The translations under genes and the position numbers were made by a program. The notes beneath the pieces are model-generated. The model saw only the letters and a program-made list of their open reading frames with translations, ran no database searches and was not told where the DNA came from. This document shows positions 9,401-13,247 of a stretch of DNA of 13,247 nt, in pieces (the stretch's first letter is position 1; each line of letters begins with the position of its first letter). The DNA is from Tenericutes bacterium HGW-Tenericutes-5 (GTDB taxonomy: Bacteria > Bacillota_I > Bacilli_A > Izemoplasmatales > Hujiaoplasmataceae): positions 1-13,247 of the forward strand of contig PGXI01000030.1 of assembly GCA_002839125.1 (NCBI GenBank). Direction: 5' to 3'.

Positions 9401-10078
9401 AATCCATACCTTTACTTAGACCCAACAACTATTATTAATAACTGGATTTCAGGTGAAGAAGCATGGTTTAAAGCTTACGGTATGTCTCAAGTTGCCTTAA
9501 CATTAAAGAGTGGTATTGAGACGGGTATATCTCCGACAGGAAGATCGATTATAAACCTTATGACAGATCCTGTAACAGGACTTGAAACCGAAAAGATTAA
9601 TTTCATTTTATTGACAGAACCTTCATCGGGAGCGAAAGTAATGTTACCACCAAATAACACTGAACAAATAAGTGGATCTGAAGTTAAGGTTCATATTGGC
9701 GATTATCAAGTTGAAAGATCATTTGATTATTTGACTAGTGGCGACCCAAGAATCAGCAGCGGTCAATTTGCTTTCCCATTAGGTGATTATTCAGAATACA
9801 GTGCTTTTCAAGCTTTAATAGTTGAGTTAATGTCAGCGCCTTATGGTTTAAGCGCTGGAGATGCACAAAATCTAGCTCAGTTAGCTGCTTTCTATGGTCT
9901 TACTGCAGGAGAAGTAGTTAATGCCTATACTTATGCTCAAATGAATTCAGTCTCTTTTAGAACCGCAGTTATAGCAACGATGCCAACTCACGTGTTCCCA
10001 GAATACATTGAAATATTAGCACCAGTTCCAGTTTTTACTAGTGGATACTCAATCGTAATTATCCAGTTTAGCGAATGA
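6236..10078 (+). CDS. C-terminal part of giant lipoprotein: remaining InlB repeats, FN3-like and beta-helix domains
   Basis: The first possible start in this frame, GTG at 6236, is mid-repeat with no Shine-Dalgarno, so it is an artefact; homology in this frame begins at 6128. The part contains repeats 14-19 (three of them diverged), ending near 7612 at Gln-Trp-Glu. An FN3-like domain follows (from 7625; TPTNIDITADETQIVISWD, with paired strands and TIRALGD). A beta-rich linker leads to about 8594-9355, where short strands with Asn and Gly turns (LNNLIIFNTVIAVTNN, MDYVKVYNSWAN, FLLYNSEIGQSGGAAIH) fit a right-handed parallel beta-helix like those of pectate-lyase-fold proteins. I see no clear catalytic triad. 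As sequenced it has no signal peptide and is unlikely to be exported. Its TGA stop overlaps the ATG of the next gene. Confidence 0.8.
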   Translation: MASYQVITYSITYLNLEETTTSNPTSYTIETPNITLTSPTSRTGYNFVGWFTELTGGVQVTSIPVGSTEDKILYARWEAITYTITFDIDGVETYVYVPYMENIQLVDIPAIPSKVNYDLTTPYWDTDPTTHVVTGNFTFTAIYVGNPMTVTYNTGEGSTIDPDTVAYGLTLATPASPTRNGYTFLAWYIDSELTTLYDFNDPVVSSITLYAAWQLDFYTWEIESIFLKEDLNDPNIVILDPSQPAITTTFINLYYGLERNPVQIYEGYVFDYFVYDGVEYSDIEQLIMVTGNRTGLDKIQVYYRKIILTITFAQDPDLFTTPEEAIITFKIYYNDTFLLANAPALVQPSGGLAVWDRTQFDNMKESIVVYAIYYQTGVKTVTFLDRGIIKYIASAINDLGQPILEVIGADSILWDLYRPGYKFLGWFDAETGGNKIIQGDLLFSQFPDIMTNLYAQWEQLTPFTTPTNIDITADETQIVISWDINPATINGLQPAGYEFVLNNQLITGLITVPTLSVNTYTLTLLSTNPEYVLFQELVNPGTHNLTIRALGDEDNHYHSEVSEVFEFVNESIFSGDPTEVAVYDYFIIETFEETKRYIFYTNLDYQFGLSYTFEIVTGQEFATANANTISTNGISGSFKFRMIRDGYPTVVYDALVVHDIKQFDIGSNYQNYLDAKEVGSAFLDQAVDYYVGYANEFYLDLRMVNNQGSRIPLAQTYLDYELYELVGETYQLVPEANVSSYLSFVGDNQIQLQASTVGKTLKLVVEPRYQANAMVVTPLEYIFTVNDGVNVFNNQQLKQYFADFNVSTINIHASFKAELSTEQKNSDGSPINRRPTLANPITGNAYQRFSTSIDDDQFTIEGNFMTIDGSELPFSNADSGSGTVGFAQSFEIISVQIGVFFYGVTDTSLTNNLNNNQFTMNNLIVKGNTSTPYVDFSGTAEEIEIQERLMSRNSGGYTGVMVASGSSNLNNLIIFNTVIAVTNNAFGYKTDTMPTYITMDYVKVYNSWANSLYSHGGLGFLLYNSEIGQSGGAAIHMVDTRPAVFDESYNKIFDPNPYLYLDPTTIINNWISGEEAWFKAYGMSQVALTLKSGIETGISPTGRSIINLMTDPVTGLETEKINFILLTEPSSGAKVMLPPNNTEQISGSEVKVHIGDYQVERSFDYLTSGDPRISSGQFAFPLGDYSEYSAFQALIVELMSAPYGLSAGDAQNLAQLAAFYGLTAGEVVNAYTYAQMNSVSFRTAVIATMPTHVFPEYIEILAPVPVFTSGYSIVIIQFSE

Positions 10079-10842
10079 TGAATGTATTAGCTTTTATTCC
10101 TTACTTTTGGGGAAATGAAGGTTTTAGCTATGATCCAACCAGACAGTATATGTTTGGTTGGTATCATATCACTATGTTAGTACTAATGTTTTTGCTTTTT
10201 ATTGTACTTTGGTTTTTGGGGAAAAAGATTAATAACAAAAACAGATATCTACGAATTATAGCTTTAGTTTTATTGATACTTGAAACCCTTAGAGTAGCAA
10301 ATTTTCATTATGTTTATAATTACACTTGGTTTGAGTCAATAGCTTTTCATATGTGTAGTTGGGGAGTATATTTTACAGTAACTGCAGGGTTGTTTCAAAA
10401 GAGAATTCTTTTTGAGATCGCTGCAATACCGGCAGTGGTCGGTGGAATAACCTCAATTATTATACCGCATGGAATTCTACCGTATTTTAATGACTTCGCC
10501 TTTATGGCTGTGCAAAGCAATATAAGCCATTTGCTAATGTTTTTTGTGATAATCTACGCTGTAAAAACTCGAATTTGGAAACTCAAGTTAAAAAGATTTT
10601 GGGTATCAGCAACTAGTATTTCAATTACAATAGTAATAACTCACCTTATCAATCTTTATAAAGAAAGTATCGGCGATTATAGCAATTACTTTTGGACAAG
10701 GTATCCAGATTCAAGATTTCCAGTAATTGGTGAGTGGAGTTATCCCTACCACACGTTAGTTTTATCACTAGGAATCATTTTACTAGGATTTATATTTTAC
10801 TTAATAAGTGAGATAGTAATTAATAAAAAGAAAATCAGATGA
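10075..10842 (+). CDS. YwaF/TMEM164-like multi-pass membrane protein
   Basis: This 255-residue protein has about seven membrane segments (near residues 30-49, 58-74, 92-108, 112-130, 150-164, 175-194 and 226-247), the usual size and layout of the YwaF family. It carries the family features GWYH (28-31), an FHMC motif with Cys94, and His152 in NISHLLMF. The Cys-to-His spacing is 58 residues, against 55 in the fused paralogue at the window start. Animal TMEM164 is reported to be a phospholipid acyltransferase depending on such a Cys/His pair; for bacteria the activity is unproven. ATG 10075 overlaps the lipoprotein stop (ATGA) and has no clear Shine-Dalgarno, so translation probably depends on termination-reinitiation; ATG 10078 is the next codon and an alternative start. 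Acting on the lipoprotein or on membrane lipids is my inference. Confidence 0.8.
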   Translation: MMNVLAFIPYFWGNEGFSYDPTRQYMFGWYHITMLVLMFLLFIVLWFLGKKINNKNRYLRIIALVLLILETLRVANFHYVYNYTWFESIAFHMCSWGVYFTVTAGLFQKRILFEIAAIPAVVGGITSIIIPHGILPYFNDFAFMAVQSNISHLLMFFVIIYAVKTRIWKLKLKRFWVSATSISITIVITHLINLYKESIGDYSNYFWTRYPDSRFPVIGEWSYPYHTLVLSLGIILLGFIFYLISEIVINKKKIR

Positions 10843-10858
10843 AAATTCTGATTTTTTT
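10831..10858 (+). terminator. Intrinsic terminator of the lipoprotein/YwaF unit
   Basis: AAAATCAGA (10831-10839) pairs perfectly with TCTGATTTT (10847-10855) around a 7-nt loop, within a T-run reaching 10858. The TGA stop of the YwaF-like gene (10840-10842) lies in the loop, so the coding sequence runs into the hairpin. Only three of the nine pairs are G-C or C-G, so the stem is modest, but the position and U-tract are convincing. Confidence 0.8.
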
Positions 10859-10859
10859 C

Positions 10860-10888
10860 TTGCTTTATAAGTTTAGAAGATTTATAAT
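10860..10888 (+). promoter_or_regulatory. Sigma-A-type promoter of the arsR-like operon
   Basis: TATAAT (10883-10888) is a perfect -10 box. A weak -35, TTGCTT (10860-10865), lies 17 bp upstream. It sits between the preceding terminator and the operator, so this cassette is transcribed on its own. The -35 is poor, but the spacing and context support it. Confidence 0.6.
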
Positions 10889-10922
10889 ATAGATGTTTAT
10901 ATATATAGATAAATATCTATAT
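10887..10922 (+). promoter_or_regulatory. Probable ArsR operator (palindrome with an extra half-site)
   Basis: ATATAGAT (10903-10910) and ATCTATAT (10915-10922) form a perfect 8-bp inverted repeat with a 4-bp centre. A further ATATAGAT in direct orientation lies at 10887-10894, touching the -10 box. ArsR/SmtB repressors bind AT-rich imperfect palindromes overlapping their own promoters, and release on metal binding. The placement fits autorepression, but the region is very AT-rich and the site is a prediction. Confidence 0.55.
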
Positions 10923-10925
10923 GAT

Positions 10926-10941
10926 GAGGTGGCTTTTAATG
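10926..10941 (+). promoter_or_regulatory. Ribosome binding site deciding the ArsR start at 10939
   Basis: GAGGTGG (10926-10932) is 6 nt before ATG 10939. The earlier ATGs at 10921 and 10924 lie inside or before this site and within the predicted operator, so they have no ribosome binding site of their own and are rejected as starts. Confidence 0.7.
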
Positions 10942-11223
10942 GAAGAAAAAATGGCAACTTATTTCAAAGCTCTTGGCGATAAAAATCGCTTAATTCTTTT
11001 CGAACAAATGATTAAAGGAGAAACATGTGGATGTACTTTAATTAACAAAGTTGAAGTAACTCAACCAACGATGACTTATCACTTAAATATTCTGGAAGAA
11101 GCAAATTTAATTAGTTCAAGAAAAGAGGGCATCTGGCGCAAATTAGATGTTAACGATAAAATAATTGACGATATGATAAACTACTTAAATAGTCTGAAGA
11201 AATTGAAAGGCACTGACAAATGA
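10939..11223 (+). CDS. arsR: ArsR/SmtB-family metalloregulator
   Basis: This 94-residue winged helix-turn-helix repressor is typical for the family in length. FKALGDKNRLILFEQM (9-24) is the usual first helix pair. GETCGC (27-32) puts Cys30 and Cys32 where ArsR proteins carry the ELCVC metal-binding motif. VTQPTMTYHLNILEEANLI (40-58) is the recognition-helix region, and SSRKEGIWRKLDV (59-71) is the beta wing. The two-Cys CxC favours sensing a thiophilic ion such as As(III) or Sb(III); a third ligand Cys is absent, so specificity is uncertain. It should repress its own promoter, which carries a palindrome just upstream. Its TGA overlaps the ATG of the permease gene. The start is ATG 10939 on Shine-Dalgarno evidence; starting at 10921 would add six residues. 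Confidence 0.88.
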   Translation: MEEKMATYFKALGDKNRLILFEQMIKGETCGCTLINKVEVTQPTMTYHLNILEEANLISSRKEGIWRKLDVNDKIIDDMINYLNSLKKLKGTDK

Positions 11224-12239
11224 TAGCAAAAATATTTATTTTCTTAAATAACTTATTCCTAAAAATGACTTGGTTAGAAGATGGAATTAATTGGATTTTT
11301 AGGGATTTATTTAAGCTTAATGAAGTTTCTTGGATTTATAAAAGCATTACTTTTTTCTTTTATGATGTCATTAAAATCTTTATTCTCTTATCAGTTCTAA
11401 TTTACTTAGCTTCTTATATTCAATCATATTTTACCCCAGAAAGAACAAGTAAAATTCTTTCTAAATATAAAGGCATCTGGGCTAATGTTATTGGAGCATT
11501 ACTTGGGACAGTAACACCGTTTTGTTCTTGTTCCTCCATACCAATATTTATTGGATTCACAAAAGCCGGGTTACCTGTTGGAGTTACATTCTCCTTTTTG
11601 ATTTCTTCACCATTAGTTGATTTAGCATCAGTTGTTTTATTAGCAAGTATCTTTAATTGGCAGATAGCATTAGCATATGTAGTTGTAGGTCTTTTGATAG
11701 CAATAATTGGTGGAACAGTAATTAGTGTATTCAAAATGGATAAGTATGTTGCTGATTTCATCAAAGTTGATAACAATAAAATTGCTGAAAATCAAGATAT
11801 TGAAATTATGACAAAAAAAGATAGAAGAATATATGCTAAAGATCAAGTGAAAGAAATAATCAGGCGTGTTTGGATATATATCTTAATTGGAGTTTTAATT
11901 GGCGCAATAATTCATGGAGTCATACCTAAAGATTGGATAGCTACAGTACTTGGAGAAAATAATCCGTTCTCAGTATTAATAGCTACGGTAGTTGGAATTC
12001 CAATGTACGCTGATATCTTCGGAACTCTTCCCATAGCAGAAGCACTAGTCTTAAAGGGAGTACAAATCGGAACAGTATTAGCTTTCATGATGGCAGTTAC
12101 TGCTTTATCTTTACCATCAATAATTATGATTAAAAAGGTAGTTAAGATGAAATTATTACTAACATTTGTCGGAATAGTTACAGCTGGAATCATAATTATG
12201 GGTTATTTATTTAATGCGTTTAGTTATTTATTTATATAA
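11220..12239 (+). CDS. ArsP/YraQ (DUF318, UPF0718) family permease
   Basis: This 339-residue integral membrane protein has about eight to ten helices in two homologous halves around a cytoplasmic loop (about residues 175-215). The first half contains the family signature GTVTPFCSCSSIPIFIGF (about 96-113) with Cys102 and Cys104. The second half has the pseudo-repeat GIPMYADIFGTLPIAEAL (from about 258) and a GTVLAFMMAVTALSLPS segment. ArsP members export trivalent organoarsenicals such as methylarsenite, while many YraQ-type members have no proven substrate. The ATGA overlap with the ArsR-like gene implies translational coupling and points to metalloid or metal efflux. The length is close to known ArsP proteins. 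I am sure of the family, less of the substrate. Confidence 0.88.
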   Translation: MIAKIFIFLNNLFLKMTWLEDGINWIFRDLFKLNEVSWIYKSITFFFYDVIKIFILLSVLIYLASYIQSYFTPERTSKILSKYKGIWANVIGALLGTVTPFCSCSSIPIFIGFTKAGLPVGVTFSFLISSPLVDLASVVLLASIFNWQIALAYVVVGLLIAIIGGTVISVFKMDKYVADFIKVDNNKIAENQDIEIMTKKDRRIYAKDQVKEIIRRVWIYILIGVLIGAIIHGVIPKDWIATVLGENNPFSVLIATVVGIPMYADIFGTLPIAEALVLKGVQIGTVLAFMMAVTALSLPSIIMIKKVVKMKLLLTFVGIVTAGIIIMGYLFNAFSYLFI

Positions 12240-12260
12240 AAAAAATAGGAGGAAAAAATT

Positions 12261-12500
12261 ATGAAAATCAAAGTATTAGGATCAGGATGCAAAAATTGTA
12301 AAAAGCTATTAGAGAACGTTACAGAAGCCGTCAATCAAATTGGTTTAAAAGCAGAAATTTTGTATGTCACTGATATGATGGCGATAGCTAATTCAGGTTT
12401 AATGCGAACACCAGGATTAATCATCGATGAAAAGATAGTTTCAGCTGGAAAAGTTCTAACAGTTGAAGAAGCTAAGGATTTACTAAAGGAATACTTATAA
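12261..12500 (+). CDS. Small thioredoxin-fold protein (redox-active disulfide protein family, CxxC)
   Basis: This 79-residue protein belongs to the small thioredoxin-like family (Thioredoxin_3 / 'redox-active disulfide protein 2'). MKIKVLGSGCKNCKKL gives strand 1 and the active-site CKNC (Cys10 and Cys13). A helix follows, then KAEILYVTD (strand 2), and RTPGLIIDEKIVSAGK with the cis-proline (Thr-Pro) and the last hairpin. There is no signal peptide, so it is cytoplasmic. AGGAGG at 12247-12252 is 8 nt before the ATG. Relatives are often encoded beside ArsP/YraQ permeases and ArsR regulators, suggesting that they deliver reducing equivalents or bind the thiophilic ion for the permease; the exact role is not established. 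Confidence 0.88.
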   Translation: MKIKVLGSGCKNCKKLLENVTEAVNQIGLKAEILYVTDMMAIANSGLMRTPGLIIDEKIVSAGKVLTVEEAKDLLKEYL

Positions 12501-12504
12501 AAAA

Positions 12505-13247
12505 GTGAAGATTATAATTTCACCGAGTAAAACTATGAGTTTTACTGATGAATTGACAGAAAAAAATGTTGTATTAAAGAAAGAAACACTAAAACTGTAT
12601 GAAAAGATTAGAAAATTATCTAAAGATAAGATTTCGTTGATATTTAAGATTAAGGGAAAACTTCTTGAAGAGACTATAAATAATTACAAATCTGATTTTT
12701 CAGATAAACCAGTCAAAGAAGCAATCAGAAATTATACTGGAGTAGTGTTTGAACAATTGAGTTTAAACATTTATAATAGTTCGCAACTTAAATACATGAA
12801 TGATCATTTAAGAATTCTATCAGCAATGTATGGTGTATTATCTCCAAACGATTTAATCTATCCCTATCGACTTGATATGACAATCAAATTACCAAAGATT
12901 AGTTTATATAAGTATTGGCAAAAAATTGTTGATGATTATTTTATGAACGAAGAAGTTATCATCAATTTAGCTTCAAATGAATTTTCAAAAATGTTAAAAA
13001 ATTATTCTGGTAGAATGATAAATATTGAGTTTTACGAAGAAAGTGATGAATTAGAATTAAAAGTAGTAAGTTATAACGCTAAAAAATGTAGAGGGAAAAT
13101 GTTAGATTTTCTAATTAAAAATCAAATTGAAGATCTTGATTTAATTAAAGAATTTAGTTATGAAAATTATATTTACTCTGAAAACTTATCAAAACCAGAT
13201 AATTTTTATTACCTTAAATTCAGTAATACCTTCATCCACAACAGCCG
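12505..13247 (+). CDS. yaaA: YaaA family peroxide stress protein (3' partial)
   Basis: Reading from GTG 12505 gives an uninterrupted frame to the window end (247 codons), nearly the usual length of about 250 residues. It matches the YaaA (DUF328) pattern throughout: start MKIIISPSKTM, then YTGVVFEQL, NDHLRILSAMYGVLSPNDLIYPYRLDM, VIINLASNEFSK and SYNAKKCRGKM. In E. coli YaaA lowers free intracellular iron and protects DNA during peroxide stress, and it binds DNA. GTG is chosen because the family's first residues (KIIISP) follow it directly. AAGGA (12486-12490) lies 14 nt upstream inside the previous gene, rather far, so coupling to that gene's stop 4 nt upstream is likely. There is no promoter in the gap; it is probably the last gene of the arsR-like operon. 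Confidence 0.93.
   Translation, partial: MKIIISPSKTMSFTDELTEKNVVLKKETLKLYEKIRKLSKDKISLIFKIKGKLLEETINNYKSDFSDKPVKEAIRNYTGVVFEQLSLNIYNSSQLKYMNDHLRILSAMYGVLSPNDLIYPYRLDMTIKLPKISLYKYWQKIVDDYFMNEEVIINLASNEFSKMLKNYSGRMINIEFYEESDELELKVVSYNAKKCRGKMLDFLIKNQIEDLDLIKEFSYENYIYSENLSKPDNFYYLKFSNTFIHNS
12526..12546 (+). other. Perfect hairpin in the first codons of yaaA
   Basis: AGTAAAAC (12526-12533) and GTTTTACT (12539-12546) form an 8-bp perfect inverted repeat around TATGA, about 20 nt after the GTG start. It has no U-tract, so it is not a terminator. It could influence translation initiation or be chance from the codons for Ser-Lys-Thr-Met-Ser-Phe-Thr. Confidence 0.3.

Larger units (their letters stand above)
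3543..10078 (+). pseudogene. Giant InlB-repeat surface lipoprotein gene, interrupted by a one-base deletion
   Basis: Restoring one base after 6125 joins two frames into a 2178-residue protein. Its order is a lipoprotein signal peptide, about 19 Listeria/Bacteroides-type repeats (residues 25 to about 1357), an FN3-like domain (about 1362-1465), beta-rich Ig-like sequence, a probable right-handed beta-helix (about 1685-1938) and a C-terminal domain. Repeats continue in phase across the break, and no other lesion is visible in 6.5 kb, so the interruption is recent or a sequencing error. The protein would be lipid-anchored at its N-terminus and extend outward; there is no LPXTG motif or C-terminal membrane anchor. 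Such proteins are usually adhesins or other surface-interaction proteins, which is inference here. I cannot tell real inactivation, phase-variable loss and base-calling error apart from one sequence. Confidence 0.75.

Noticed and set aside
11420..12193. Two minus-strand open frames (11420-11776 and 11912-12193) opposite the permease
   Set aside because: Both overlap the conserved ArsP/YraQ signatures coded on the plus strand and have no ribosome site.
12513..12518. TATAAT as a -10 box for yaaA
   Set aside because: It lies inside the first codons of yaaA (Ile-Ile), downstream of the start, with no -35 at suitable distance.
1..13247. Insertion sequence, phage, tRNA or rRNA content
   Set aside because: I saw no transposase, integrase, terminal inverted repeats, phage structural gene or tRNA cloverleaf in either strand by reading.

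Overview
The window is AT-rich (roughly one third GC by eye) and gene-dense, and every gene I can support is on the + strand. Trp is encoded by TGG, and TGA is a real stop (10076, 10840 and 11221). Strong Shine-Dalgarno sites, a Lipobox protein with many Listeria/Bacteroides-type (InlB B) repeats and the low GC suggest a low-GC Gram-positive or a standard-code mollicute-like lineage (Acholeplasma, Izemoplasma or Haloplasma type). A Mycoplasma reading TGA as Trp is excluded. The lineage is inferred; no marker gene is present.

Region 1 (1-10842) looks like one surface-related operon. It opens with a 5'-truncated reading frame joining a YwaF/TMEM164-like membrane protein in frame to an ABC ATPase. 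An ABC-2 type permease follows with an 8-bp overlap, then a small single-pass anchored protein (3084-3530). Next comes a giant lipoprotein gene (3543-10078; 2178 residues if one lost base is restored), made of about 19 InlB-type repeats, an FN3-like domain and a probable right-handed beta-helix. A single-base deletion near 6125 in repeat 13 splits it into two frames. The lipoprotein stop overlaps (ATGA) the start of a second, complete YwaF/TMEM164-like protein (10075-10842). An intrinsic terminator ends the unit, with the last stop codon in its loop.

Region 2 (10860-13247) begins with its own promoter and a palindromic operator. It encodes an ArsR-family metalloregulator with a CGC motif (10939-11223), an ArsP/YraQ-family permease coupled by an ATGA overlap (11220-12239), a small thioredoxin-fold CxxC protein (12261-12500) and a YaaA peroxide-stress protein cut by the window end (12505-13247, GTG start). 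The first three form a recognisable metalloid/redox cassette: sensor, efflux permease, thiol partner. yaaA follows after 4 bp and is probably co-transcribed.

The most unusual content is the first unit. Two acyltransferase-like YwaF/TMEM164 relatives bracket an ABC exporter and a giant repeat lipoprotein, one of them fused to the ATPase, and the lipoprotein gene carries a clean one-base frameshift. No stretch above 300 bases lacks a gene; the longest gap is 10843-10938, which holds the terminator, promoter and operator.
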